NCBI RefSeq assembly: GCF_013343715.1 | Contig: NZ_JABUNR010000007.1 | Span: forward strand, 124,001-188,000 | Direction of reading: 5' to 3' | DNA from: Mesobacillus harenae | Lineage (GTDB): Bacteria > Bacillota > Bacilli > Bacillales > Cytobacillaceae | Length of the DNA: 64,000 bases | Made by a program: the position numbers and the translations under genes | Part shown: in pieces, positions 34,593 through 43,059 of the stretch | Position numbering within the stretch: position 1 is the first letter of the stretch | How the letters are laid out: each line of letters starts with the position of its first letter | Notes under the pieces: model-generated | Seen by the model: only the letters and a program-made list of their open reading frames with translations | The model's database searches: none | What the model was told of the DNA's origin: nothing

Positions 34593-34633
34593 GGTGACAG
34601 GCACCATCCAAAAAATGGATGGTGCCTGTCACC
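34593..34633. repeat. REP-type palindrome, copy 7
   Basis: GGTGACAGGCACCATCCA, AAAAA, TGGATGGTGCCTGTCACC, then TTTAC; 4 bp before the stop codon of the ABC-2 permease at 34638. Confidence 0.92.
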
Positions 34634-34637
34634 TTTA

Positions 34638-35432
34638 CTAAATGTTCAAGTCTTTTTTCTTGTAAGATTGATAAGTGATGGCCGTTAGAACCGTTATTAA
34701 GATGATAGAGATTGTGAGGTAGGCTGGGTCTAATCCTTCATTTAATATTTGCTCTGCCTCATAATATTTAAATGGAGTGATGAATTTTAATATTCCGAGC
34801 TTGTCATTCAAATTGATGGCAATTGAAAGAATAAAGGTGAGCAGAAGAACTCCAGTTGAAATGGATGCTGCTCTTTTTGGCCGTTTAATTATTGCAGCAA
34901 TAGCTGTGCCAACAACTAAAAAGAGCAGCTGGAGAAAGAACATACCAATCATTAAAAGCCCGATGTCTCCGGATACCGCTTCACCTTGCGCGTATCTTTG
35001 CACCATTACTATAGAAGAAACTAGAGTTACCAGATTAAATGTAACTAAATTAATTAAAGAGGCCGTTAACTTTAATGTAATTACCTTCCCCCGCGAAATT
35101 GGCTTTACGAGTAAGAATTCAGCGGTTTTATCCCGTTCTTCCTTAGAAACAATATTTGCCCCCAGCATTACAGCATGAATCGTCGCCATCATAGCCAGAT
35201 ATAAAAAGAGTAGCCCATAATAACCAATAGCTTTTGTTAAGTCAAATCCGCCTGATCCCATAATCGCCTGCAAGGATTCAGGCATTTCTGCCATTAATTC
35301 ATTTATGGTCTGCCCTGTTCCTGTCATACCTGCATATTTGCCCATTCCAGCGAACACCATGAATAACACACCAACACACCAAATGATTAATGATTTTCGG
35401 GTTGCTTGTAATTCACGAATCACAATATTCAT
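34638..35432 (-). CDS. ABC-2 type transporter permease
   Basis: A 264-residue membrane protein with about six helices (YGLLFLYLAMMATIHAVMLGAN, LTASLINLVTFNLVTLVSSIVMV, LLMIGMFFLQLLFLVVGTAIAAI) and the conserved SKEERDKTAEFLLVKPISRGKVI loop of ABC-2 exporters. It pairs with the neighbouring permease, which shares this loop and topology, to make the membrane part of one exporter. Last gene of the tetR-ATPase-permease-permease operon; ribosome binding site GGGGG upstream of the ATG. Confidence 0.85.
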   Translation of the reverse strand: MNIVIRELQATRKSLIIWCVGVLFMVFAGMGKYAGMTGTGQTINELMAEMPESLQAIMGSGGFDLTKAIGYYGLLFLYLAMMATIHAVMLGANIVSKEERDKTAEFLLVKPISRGKVITLKLTASLINLVTFNLVTLVSSIVMVQRYAQGEAVSGDIGLLMIGMFFLQLLFLVVGTAIAAIIKRPKRAASISTGVLLLTFILSIAINLNDKLGILKFITPFKYYEAEQILNEGLDPAYLTISIILITVLTAITYQSYKKKDLNI

Positions 35433-35447
35433 AGGTTACCCCCCTAT

Positions 35448-36245
35448 CTAAACGGAATGAACATCCTTTTTACCATAAATCCAATAGCTGGCCAGAACCG
35501 CAGTAAAAATGATTGAAATTCCTATAAAAATAAACTCTCCCTCATACTCCAAGGTTCTAATAATATATTGGTTGTCAAAGTAATTGAAAGGAGTCAAATA
35601 GCGTAGTCCCTTATCCGCTGTACTCGAACTGATCATCCCTAGAATAAAGAAAGTGAACACCGTACCAAGCGAGATTGATATGACCGATTTAATTCTTGGA
35701 ATAAGAACTGCAATCATTATGCCCAAGCTTAAAAATATTAATTGGATAAACAGGAGAGTGACGGATACCATCAACAATGCCTGCTCACTAAAATCCTCTG
35801 TTTTCACAAAAGATGCCATCACCATGACCGAGGCTAAAAATGCAAGATTGGTAAAAACCAAGGAAGTTAGTGCAGCAAAGAGTTTAGATGTAATAACCTG
35901 AGTACGGGTAACAGGCTTTGTGAGCAAGAAGTCGGCTGTTTTATCCCGTGTTTCCTTAGAAATAATGGATAAGCCAAGATTCATTGCCTGAACAGCACCA
36001 CTAAGCTTGATATAAAGAAACGAGTAGGAAAAGAAACCGAGTAAAGTGGCCAGCGTTTCAAACGAAAGTCCGATCGCTTTTCTCAGTTCCTCTGGGAAGC
36101 CTTCAAGCACCTTCATGAATTCTTCAGCATCTCTAGAAAAGGATGGATAGAGCGACAAAAACAGGACCACTATTGCGATTAATCCAAGACTCCAGATAAT
36201 GGTTGAGTTCCGATAGGCCTTCAGCTCATGGAGAAACATGTTCAT
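35448..36245 (-). CDS. ABC-2 type transporter permease
   Basis: A 265-residue membrane protein, about 30% similar by eye to the next gene: EFMKVLEGFPEELRKAIGLS, SKETRDKTADFLLTKPVTRTQVITSKL, and six helices. The two permeases probably arose by duplication and act as a heterodimer. GGAGGAG before the ATG; 5 nt after the ATPase stop, so the genes are co-translated. Confidence 0.88.
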   Translation of the reverse strand: MNMFLHELKAYRNSTIIWSLGLIAIVVLFLSLYPSFSRDAEEFMKVLEGFPEELRKAIGLSFETLATLLGFFSYSFLYIKLSGAVQAMNLGLSIISKETRDKTADFLLTKPVTRTQVITSKLFAALTSLVFTNLAFLASVMVMASFVKTEDFSEQALLMVSVTLLFIQLIFLSLGIMIAVLIPRIKSVISISLGTVFTFFILGMISSSTADKGLRYLTPFNYFDNQYIIRTLEYEGEFIFIGISIIFTAVLASYWIYGKKDVHSV

Positions 36246-36250
36246 CGCTT

Positions 36251-37135
36251 CTACTCCTCCTTTTTATAAAAGTGCATAAAAATCTCTTCCAGGGTTGGCT
36301 CCTCTATCCACAAATTAGCGATTTCAATCTCAGAAATCTTTTTCAGTATACTATTGATATTCCCCCGAAAGATAAAAGAAATGGTGTTTGCTTTTATCTC
36401 AATCTGATTAACTCCAGCAACATCAAAAGCCCGAAAATCAACTTCTGTTTTTGTTTCGATTTTAAATTTTTTATAATTGTTTTCTTTCAATGTACTAATT
36501 CTATCAACCTGTACAATTTTCCCTTCCTTAATAATTGCGACCCGGTCACATAAGCGCTGTACTTCGCTTAAAATATGGGATGAGAATAAAATGGTTACCC
36601 CTTTTTTGTTCTCCTTCTCCAATAGATCAAAGAACTTTTGCTGCATCAGCGGATCTAATCCGCTGGTAGGCTCATCAAGGATGATTAGTTTAGGTTCATG
36701 CAGAAGTCCTTGGACGATCCCTACCTTCTTTTTGTTACCCAAAGACAGATCCTCAATTTTCCTATTAAGATCCAGCTCCAAGATCTCGGAAAGTTCCTTG
36801 ATTCGCCTTGTACAATCTTTTTTATAAAAGCTAGCCGAGTACTTCAGTAAATCAATAACCTTCATGTTGTCGTAATAAAATACCTCAGATGGTAAATACC
36901 CAATATCCCGTTTGATTTCAGGAGCATATTTAACTACATCTTTCCCAAAAATTTTTGCACTTCCGCTTGTTGGATAAATAAGTGACAGCAATGTTCGAAT
37001 GGTAGTAGATTTCCCTGCTCCATTTGGCCCGATAAAACCAAAAATCTCCCCTTCCTCCACGTTGAAACTTACATCAGAGATCCCCCTGGAGTTTCCATAC
37101 AGCTTTGTCAGATTGCTGATTTCAATAACACTCAT
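36251..37135 (-). CDS. ABC transporter ATP-binding protein
   Basis: A 294-residue nucleotide-binding domain: Walker A FIGPNGAGKSTTIRTLL (about 34-50), signature LSLGNKKKVGIVQGLLHEP, Walker B LIILDEPTSGLDPL, and switch His SSHILSEV. The last 80 residues are the regulatory domain typical of ABC-2 drug or antibiotic exporters (YTR/NatA-like). Drives the two permeases; the substrate is unknown but control by a TetR repressor suggests a toxic compound. Confidence 0.92.
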   Translation of the reverse strand: MSVIEISNLTKLYGNSRGISDVSFNVEEGEIFGFIGPNGAGKSTTIRTLLSLIYPTSGSAKIFGKDVVKYAPEIKRDIGYLPSEVFYYDNMKVIDLLKYSASFYKKDCTRRIKELSEILELDLNRKIEDLSLGNKKKVGIVQGLLHEPKLIILDEPTSGLDPLMQQKFFDLLEKENKKGVTILFSSHILSEVQRLCDRVAIIKEGKIVQVDRISTLKENNYKKFKIETKTEVDFRAFDVAGVNQIEIKANTISFIFRGNINSILKKISEIEIANLWIEEPTLEEIFMHFYKKEE

Positions 37136-37161
37136 GATTGACCCTCCCCGTCTTTAATTTG

Positions 37162-37785
37162 TTATTTATAAAAAAGGACTTTCAGCTGTTCAATGTAAAC
37201 GTCCGCTTCGGAAAAATCATATGTGAAATCAGCTTGACTATGTTTGGCTAGCCTTTCCCTCTCCATCGCCTGGTTACTAAAGCCCTCAAGAGTCCAAGAG
37301 ATAATATTAATTGCTCGCGTAATATCTATATCTTTTTTAAATTTTTCGGTATCAATATTGTCAAAAACTGTTCCATAGCTAGTTTGCAGCAGCTCTCTAT
37401 GACGTTGGTCCAGCTCGCTTTTAACTTCCACGGAGCTTTCTTGATAGGCTGACATCATAAAATTAAAAACATCAGGATGTTTTTTGATTAGTTGGCTTTT
37501 TAGCATCGTAACAGCTTTAAGTCTAACGAAAATATCCCTATCTTGAAGGTTTATTTCACCGAAGAATTCATTTTTGAGGACATTAACGAAATGATTGTAC
37601 AAATATAAATAAAGTTCTTTTTTATTTTTAAAATAATGAAAGAGCAGCCCTTTTGAAATACCTGCTTCTTTAACAATTTCGTTCGTAGAAGCATTCGCAT
37701 ATCCCTTTTGGGCGAATTCCTTTATTGCTGCATTTAAAATTCGCTGCTGTTTTTCATGATCAATTGTTAAGAATTTAGAAGTCAA
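37162..37785 (-). CDS. TetR/AcrR family regulator of the ABC operon
   Basis: A 207-residue repressor: N-terminal HTH (RILNAAIKEFAQKGYANASTNEIVKEAGISKGLLFHYFKNKKELYLYLYN, about residues 14-63) and an all-helix ligand domain. I take the TTG at 37785, 8 nt after AAGGAGG; the longer frame to 37830 overlaps the operator. It is first in the operon, so it controls itself and the exporter through the two operators at 37807-37857. Confidence 0.9.
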   Translation of the reverse strand: MTSKFLTIDHEKQQRILNAAIKEFAQKGYANASTNEIVKEAGISKGLLFHYFKNKKELYLYLYNHFVNVLKNEFFGEINLQDRDIFVRLKAVTMLKSQLIKKHPDVFNFMMSAYQESSVEVKSELDQRHRELLQTSYGTVFDNIDTEKFKKDIDITRAINIISWTLEGFSNQAMERERLAKHSQADFTYDFSEADVYIEQLKVLFYK

Positions 37786-37806
37786 TAAACCAGCCTCCTT
37801 TTTATC

Positions 37807-37857
37807 ATTGACCAATTCGGTCAATTTCATTATATTCCCAACTGACCAAACTGGTCA
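37807..37857 (-). promoter_or_regulatory. promoter with two TetR-type operators
   Basis: Minus strand: TTGACC (-35), 18 bp, TATAAT (37834-37829). Operator 2 (TGACCA-AAC-TGGTCA, 37843-37857) covers the -35; operator 1 (ATTGACC-N5-GGTCAAT, 37807-37825) covers the transcription start. Same half-site TTGACC/GGTCAA in both, a standard autorepression arrangement. Confidence 0.8.
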
Positions 37858-37971
37858 ATAATTTTTTGAAAAACTTTTAATGGCAGTAAATGGGCTAATC
37901 AGTATGTAAGGGCTCTTTTTCTCTCCTTCTTTATTCGTTCATGTTACGATTAAGATCGGAGGAGAGATTCT

Positions 37972-38454
37972 ATGATTGCGAGATGGCTGACTGTTAACCT
38001 CATAATAGTCCTTTTAATCGCTGGCTGGGGTGCTTATCAGGGGTTCGAGTCCAACTATGTTCTTTTTGGAAAACTAGTTGCTCAAGTGGGATTCGTTTTG
38101 TTTCTGATTAACCTTAATATGTATTTTGTGTTTTTATTAATCCGGAAAAGCAAGATAAGGGCAGTAAAAGTCAGGCTAGCGAAAATATCGAAGAGAATGA
38201 TGAAATATCATGTAGCGATAGCTGTTTCGGCGACTGCCTTAATCGGAATCCATGCGGCTACTATGCTTTATGCTAACTACGGAAGCCTCTTGAAAGCAAA
38301 AACCGGCAGCGGAATATTTTTGAGTGGAGTGTTGGGAGTTCTTTTATTCAGTGGATTGTTGCGGAGATGGAAATCCTCTGGACCTAGGAGAAGGTTTCAT
38401 TACAGAATGGCATTCATATTTTTCGGACTGCTCTTTTTACACATTTTTATATAA
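37972..38454 (+). CDS. small membrane protein with two HX13H motifs (mini cytochrome b-like)
   Basis: A 160-residue protein with about five hydrophobic segments and no signal peptide. Two of its helices each contain two His exactly 14 apart: H80/H94 in KYHVAIAVSATALIGIHAA and H143/H157 in RFHYRMAFIFFGLLFLHIF. Paired HX13H motifs across two helices are how ferric-reductase/NOX and cytochrome b561-type proteins hold two hemes, so this may be a minimal di-heme electron carrier in the membrane. No FAD/NADPH domain or partner gene adjoins. Ribosome binding site GGAGGAGA. I do not know a named family; heme binding is inference. Confidence 0.65.
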   Translation: MIARWLTVNLIIVLLIAGWGAYQGFESNYVLFGKLVAQVGFVLFLINLNMYFVFLLIRKSKIRAVKVRLAKISKRMMKYHVAIAVSATALIGIHAATMLYANYGSLLKAKTGSGIFLSGVLGVLLFSGLLRRWKSSGPRRRFHYRMAFIFFGLLFLHIFI

Positions 38455-38500
38455 TGTCGAAATGAAATTATGCTTTTTAAGTAACAAATAAATAGCTAAA

Positions 38501-38530
38501 GAAGCCCGGTCAGCTTCCAGGCTTCCTTTT
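38501..38530. terminator. hairpin between convergent genes
   Basis: GAAGCC (38501-38506) pairs with GGCTTC (38520-38525) across a 13-nt loop, followed by CTTTT. Short stem; a bidirectional terminator is plausible. Confidence 0.45.
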
Positions 38531-39350
38531 AGTATGGATCGAATCCTTTTTGGGATATCCGGATCTCCGCTTCACCCATTTCTTTCTTGAACATCTTTAA
38601 AACAACCTTATGGGCAGCTGGGTTATACCATTTTTCAAGTCCCATTTCCTCGTAAATCTTCTTTATGCCTAATTTACCAGTACGTTTTCCTCCGCTTCCG
38701 TCTCCCATCCAATAGTCATCCAATGTTATGCGGCTCGCTATATCCCTCAGTTTTACAGGGAATTCCTTTGAACACGGCAGCAATGGTGCAATTGTAGCCT
38801 GAGTTTGTATCCCTTCCTCAGTTAATTCCCTTAAAGTTTTCATTCTTGCTTGTATAGGTGGTGCTGAAGGTGAAAACGCTTTTCTAACTTCTTCCTTGTC
38901 AGTTTCAATTGTCATGGAAACTCTTACTCTGTCGCCAAACTGCTGAAATAGATCAATGTCGCGCTTTACCAGAGGTGAACGAGTTTGAACAAACAAAAAA
39001 TCCGGCTGGTTTTCAAGCATTATTTCTAGCAGCCTCCTCGTTAGCTTCATTTTCGCCTCGATCGGCTGATACGGATCAGTTGCCGAAGACATAAAGATCG
39101 TAACAGGCCCCTTTTTCCTTGCCTTCAAAAGCTCTTTATTCAATAGCTCTGCTGCATTTGTTTTTATATCAATCCAAGATCCCCACTCTTCTTCGCGAAA
39201 TAAACCAACTGGCAGCTGCCTTACATAGCAATAGCTGCAGGCAAACGCACAGCCAGCATACGGATTAAGTGAATGGGAATACCCTTCAAGCAGGCCTCTC
39301 CCGGGGGTTAAAATACTTTTTGAGACAATTTCTTTTTGCTTTATATTCAT
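38529..39350 (-). CDS. SPL-family radical SAM protein
   Basis: A 273-residue radical SAM enzyme with the 4Fe-4S motif CAFACSYC (CX3CX2C) near residue 35, preceded by LNPYAGC, and MSSATDPYQPIEAKMKLTRRLLE near 90. This is the spore photoproduct lyase-like/Rv2578c group, not classical SplB: the C-terminal half (ITLDDYWMGDGSGGKRTGKLG) differs. The substrate is unknown; DNA-lesion repair is only suggested by family name. The ATG at 39350 follows AGGTGA; an earlier ATG at 39374 lacks a ribosome binding site. Confidence 0.85.
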   Translation of the reverse strand: MNIKQKEIVSKSILTPGRGLLEGYSHSLNPYAGCAFACSYCYVRQLPVGLFREEEWGSWIDIKTNAAELLNKELLKARKKGPVTIFMSSATDPYQPIEAKMKLTRRLLEIMLENQPDFLFVQTRSPLVKRDIDLFQQFGDRVRVSMTIETDKEEVRKAFSPSAPPIQARMKTLRELTEEGIQTQATIAPLLPCSKEFPVKLRDIASRITLDDYWMGDGSGGKRTGKLGIKKIYEEMGLEKWYNPAAHKVVLKMFKKEMGEAEIRISQKGFDPY

Positions 39351-39434
39351 AAAATTCACCTGCGTTCCTGACATACACCTTCTATTATATTACATATCTA
39401 TTGCCGTTGAGGTGTAAAAGTATTCCATAGTAAA

Positions 39435-39466
39435 ACAAGACTGCCTCCACGGAGAGGCAATCTTGT
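39435..39466 (-). terminator. bidirectional terminator after ehuA
   Basis: ACAAGACTGCCTC pairs with GAGGCAATCTTGT, one mismatch pair; T-run on both sides. It ends the ehu operon. Confidence 0.8.
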
Positions 39467-39476
39467 TTTGTTGTTA

Positions 39477-40295
39477 TTATGTGTTTAAAAAACGGCTTAA
39501 GAAGCCTTGCAGCCTTTCACTTTCCGGAGTCTCAAAGATATCTTCAGGATGACCTTCTTCCTCTATTTGCCCATTATGCAAAAATACAACCCTATCGGCG
39601 ATATCCCGGGCAAAGTCCATTTCATGAGTAACAAGAATCATGGCCATATCAGTTTCCTTAGCAAGATCCCTAATAACCTGTAGAACCTCCCCTACAAGCT
39701 CTGGATCAAGAGCAGAGGTGACTTCATCAAACAACATAACCTTAGGATGCATCACCACTGCACGTGCTATTGCAACCCTCTGCTTTTGTCCGCCTGAAAG
39801 CTGTTCAGGGTAAGCATCAAGCTTATCACCCAATCCAACCTTATTCAGCATGTCGACTGCCCGTTCGTTTGCTTCCTCTTTTGAAAGACCAAGTACATGA
39901 ATAGGAGCTTCTGTAACATTTCGTAAAATCGTCATATGAGGAAATAAATTAAAGTGCTGAAAAACCATCCCAATATCGCTGCGCAGTTTTCGCAAATGCT
40001 TTTCATCGGCAGGAACTAGCTTGTCGCCAATCTTCTTATGCCAAAGTGGTTCACCGTTTAGCGAAATCACTCCCCCTGAAGGCTTTTCGAGAGTCATCAG
40101 CATGCGGATAATTGTCGTTTTTCCAGAACCGCTCGGCCCGATTAGGGCAACTTTTTCACCCTGTTTAATTTCTAAGTCCAGACCTTTTAATACTTCTACA
40201 TCCCCAAATTTTTTCGTTACGTTTTCATATTGAACAAGCGGCATTTCCTTATCCGGCTTATTTGAACTTTTTAGCTGTTTTTCTGTCATACCCAA
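39477..40295 (-). CDS. ehuA: ectoine/hydroxyectoine ABC transporter ATPase EhuA
   Basis: A 272-residue polar amino-acid-type ABC ATPase: Walker A ALIGPSGSGKTTIIRML (about 50-66), Q-loop VFQHFNLFPHMTI, signature YPEQLSGGQKQRVAIARA, Walker B VMLFDEVTSALDPE, H-loop VTHEMDF. The LWHKKIGDKLVPADEKHLRK insertion between Walker A and the Q-loop is typical of EhuA. Powers uptake of ectoine-type compatible solutes. TTG at 40295 follows AAAGGGTGA; an in-frame ATG is at 40289. Last gene of ehuBCDA. Confidence 0.9.
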   Translation of the reverse strand: MGMTEKQLKSSNKPDKEMPLVQYENVTKKFGDVEVLKGLDLEIKQGEKVALIGPSGSGKTTIIRMLMTLEKPSGGVISLNGEPLWHKKIGDKLVPADEKHLRKLRSDIGMVFQHFNLFPHMTILRNVTEAPIHVLGLSKEEANERAVDMLNKVGLGDKLDAYPEQLSGGQKQRVAIARAVVMHPKVMLFDEVTSALDPELVGEVLQVIRDLAKETDMAMILVTHEMDFARDIADRVVFLHNGQIEEEGHPEDIFETPESERLQGFLSRFLNT

Positions 40296-40309
40296 ACTGT
40301 ATCACCCTT

Positions 40310-40981
40310 TCAGTTCTTTCTTGTGCCAAATCCAAGCTTCGACCTTTGCTCTAGTTTGTTTATTAACACTGCAGATGGATAGCTTAGCAGCAGGAATAAA
40401 AGTCCGACAATTGTTATCGGTTCAAGGTATCGAAAATTGGAGGCGCCGATCAGCTGAGCTTCCTGCAAAAATTCTCCTACACCGATTGCCATCAACAGCG
40501 GGGTTTCTTTAAATAGTACAAGTAAGTAGTTCCCGATCATCGGGATAACTGGAGGAATTGCTTGAGGAAGAATCACTCGGAACCATGTTTGGATTTTCGA
40601 GAAGTTCATTGCTCTAGCTGCTTCCCACTGGCCTTTTGGTACTGAATCAATTCCTGACCGGTACACTTCCGAAAGGTACGTACTGTAATGAATGCCTAAT
40701 GTTAAAATCCCGGCTGCATATTTGTTTAGGGAAATACCAATTGCAGGCAATGCGAAGTAAACAAAAAACAATTGCACTAATGGTGGGGTGCTTCTGACAA
40801 ATTCAATGAAACCATAAGTAAGATAAGCTAATGGCTTAAAGCTTGATCGTCTTGCAAACGTTAAAACTAGTCCCAGAACTAACGAAACTATGTAAGCTCC
40901 TATTGTAATCCCAATAACGAGCCATATCGCACTCGCGATTTCCGGAAAAATTTCAAAGGCGAATTCCCAGTTCCATGTCAT
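40310..40981 (-). CDS. ehuD: ectoine/hydroxyectoine ABC transporter permease EhuD
   Basis: A 223-residue HisM-type permease: five helices and the EAA motif YLSEVYRSGIDSVPKGQWEAARAMNF (residues about 95-120). It forms the membrane channel with EhuC. Its ATG overlaps the ehuC stop (ATGA), so the two are translated together. Confidence 0.9.
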   Translation of the reverse strand: MTWNWEFAFEIFPEIASAIWLVIGITIGAYIVSLVLGLVLTFARRSSFKPLAYLTYGFIEFVRSTPPLVQLFFVYFALPAIGISLNKYAAGILTLGIHYSTYLSEVYRSGIDSVPKGQWEAARAMNFSKIQTWFRVILPQAIPPVIPMIGNYLLVLFKETPLLMAIGVGEFLQEAQLIGASNFRYLEPITIVGLLFLLLSYPSAVLINKLEQRSKLGFGTRKN

Positions 40982-41634
40982 GCTTTAGCCACTCCTCTCG
41001 ATGCGTTCTTTTCCAGTTTTTTCGCAAGTATAATGAGCGGCAAAGCAATTATGAAATATACCACCAACAGCATAACGAATACGGGCATTGTATAGCTGAG
41101 ATTTGTATTTTGGATAATTAGTCCTTTATATGTTAAATCAGTCAGGGTAATCAGTGAAACTAAAGATGTGCCTTTTAGCAATTCAATTGAAATATTACCA
41201 AAACCTGGTAGCATAATACGGAATGCCTGCGGCAGAATGATTAAACGCATTCTCTGCCAGTTACTCATATTTAGTGCGATGGAAGCTTCTGTTTGGCCAC
41301 TTGGAACGGCTAGAATGGCACCACGGACAACCTCAGAAGCATATGCTCCATAATTCAGCCCCAGTGCTACAACCCCAGCAAGAAACGGGGAAAATTGAAT
41401 CCCAAAGGCTGGCAGTGCAAAGTAAATCCAAAATAACTGGACAAGCAGAGATGTGCCTCTGAAAAGCTCTACATAAACAGCCGTAATTTTTCTAACGATA
41501 GAATATTTTGAAACGCGGCCAAGTCCGGCAACAAATGCTACAACGAAAGCCAGCGCTGCTGACGCTAGTAAAACCTGAACCGTTATTACAGCCCCTGGCA
41601 GCAATCTTGGCAAAATATTTATATATGCTTCCAT
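40978..41634 (-). CDS. ehuC: ectoine/hydroxyectoine ABC transporter permease EhuC
   Basis: A 218-residue permease with five helices and the EAA loop ASEVVRGAILAVPSGQTEASIALNMS (about 95-120). The N-terminal LLPGAVITVQVLLASAALAFVVAF and PGFGNISIELLKGTSLVSLITLTDLTYKG blocks are those of EhuC. A short stem-loop lies in the 100-nt gap between ehuB and ehuC (about 41687-41709), which may help keep ehuB mRNA level high. Confidence 0.9.
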   Translation of the reverse strand: MEAYINILPRLLPGAVITVQVLLASAALAFVVAFVAGLGRVSKYSIVRKITAVYVELFRGTSLLVQLFWIYFALPAFGIQFSPFLAGVVALGLNYGAYASEVVRGAILAVPSGQTEASIALNMSNWQRMRLIILPQAFRIMLPGFGNISIELLKGTSLVSLITLTDLTYKGLIIQNTNLSYTMPVFVMLLVVYFIIALPLIILAKKLEKNASRGVAKA

Positions 41635-41735
41635 ATATTTTCACCACATCCTAAAATTCATTTAAGTCCTAAAAACCAAGAAGCAGGCCCCCTTTTAAGA
41701 GCGCCTGACCTCTGAATCACTTGAACTATAAACTA

Positions 41736-42608
41736 TTATTTACAAAGTTCTTCTGCTGTCGCATCTCCAGGCAAGTCTGCTTCTGTAAAACCAAACTCAC
41801 TGATGATATCCAAAAGCTGTCCGGAATCCTTTAACTTAGCCAGCTCTTCATTATAAGCTGCAAGGAGTTCCTCATCCTCCGGATTAAAGGCTGCTGCCCC
41901 ATATCCACGGACACTTTCTCCGTCAACTACTGGCTGCGTGAAATCTTCAACACGATCAATGTTCTTAGCATTAGCTGTTGCAAGAGCCGCTTCAAGAGTT
42001 GGTCCTGTCATCGTGATTGCATCAACGCGGCCAGACTCAAGTGATGTGATGTTCGAAGGGATATCCTGAACAATCTCCATCTGGCTTTCTTGTACTCCAG
42101 CTGCTTCTAGATAATCGATTTCAATTGCACCATTCATTACAGCGATTTTGACATCTGGATTTGCAGCAATATCTTCATAGCTATGTAAATTATGTGGATT
42201 ACCCTTTTGAACAGCCAGAGCTTCTCCAATGCTATATTCTGGTTCGCCAAACGCTACTTCTTTACAGCGATCTGGTGTTATGTACATTCCCGCTGTTATA
42301 ACATCAAATTTTCCGGCTTGCAAACCTGGGATAAGGGAACCAAATTTAGTTAAGACCCCTTCCATTTCATCAATGCCAAGCTCCTTAAAAATTTCTCTGG
42401 AAACTTCAACTGCTTCACCAGTTAAATTACCATTCTCATCCTCATAAGCATATGGGTTTTCACCTGCAAACCCTACTACAACCTTTCCTTCTTCTCTTGC
42501 TTTTTCAAGTGTGGACATATCATCATCTGCACCTGAAGAAGTTGTCGAGCATGCTGCTGTAAAAATAACTAACAGGCTGACACTTAGTATTGTAAATAGT
42601 TTTTTCAT
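41736..42608 (-). CDS. ehuB: ectoine/hydroxyectoine-binding lipoprotein EhuB
   Basis: A 290-residue lipoprotein: signal peptide with lipobox FTAAC (Cys near 20), then periplasmic-binding-protein type 3 fold. VVVGFAGENPYAYEDENGNLTGEAVEV and FDVITAGMYITPDRCKEVAFGEPEYSIGEAL are diagnostic for EhuB. Conserved Tyr/Trp/Arg around them (Phe in GFAGENPYAYE) cradle ectoine. A bare-membrane-anchored solute receptor feeding EhuCD-A. First gene of the operon. Confidence 0.9.
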   Translation of the reverse strand: MKKLFTILSVSLLVIFTAACSTTSSGADDDMSTLEKAREEGKVVVGFAGENPYAYEDENGNLTGEAVEVSREIFKELGIDEMEGVLTKFGSLIPGLQAGKFDVITAGMYITPDRCKEVAFGEPEYSIGEALAVQKGNPHNLHSYEDIAANPDVKIAVMNGAIEIDYLEAAGVQESQMEIVQDIPSNITSLESGRVDAITMTGPTLEAALATANAKNIDRVEDFTQPVVDGESVRGYGAAAFNPEDEELLAAYNEELAKLKDSGQLLDIISEFGFTEADLPGDATAEELCK

Positions 42609-43059
42609 TTTCTAACCCCCTATAGGTATTAAGTCTACGGGATTCTAAATTATCAGACAAACGCCATATTTAAGGTTATTTAGGGATTATAATGTCTCTC
42701 ACTGTATGAGCGCCTTTGAAGAAAGGATAACTTAAAATTGTTAGCAGATGCTTCTAGATACTCCCAAATATGCACTATCGTTTTACTTTTCTGAATATTC
42801 CCACTGAATTATACAGTTATTTCGCAAAAAAAAATTCTGATTAAGGCAGAATGGCACAGATAGATTGTCCTATTTATTTTTAGGGACAGACATGAAAAAT
42901 GGACAATTATAGAAATTTACACCAATAAGAAGGTTTACTGATGATTATCGGTTTTTGCTGCCTTTATGCTTACCGCCCTATAAAAGCTGAGTCATAAAAT
43001 GATATGATTTAAAAGAAGAAGCTAAAACTTAACAAAAGAAATTTAAAAGGATGCTAAAT
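42609..43059. other. divergent promoter region of ehuB and the FAD oxidoreductase
   Basis: 450 bp of AT-rich DNA between divergent genes. ATTATAAT (around 42691-42698) reads as TATAAT on both strands, so at least one promoter is plausible. No repeat or riboswitch is evident. Confidence 0.45.

Noticed and set aside
38529-39350. Spore photoproduct lyase SplB
   Set aside because: The CX3CX2C radical SAM motif is present but the rest matches the shorter SPL-like/Rv2578c group, not SplB.
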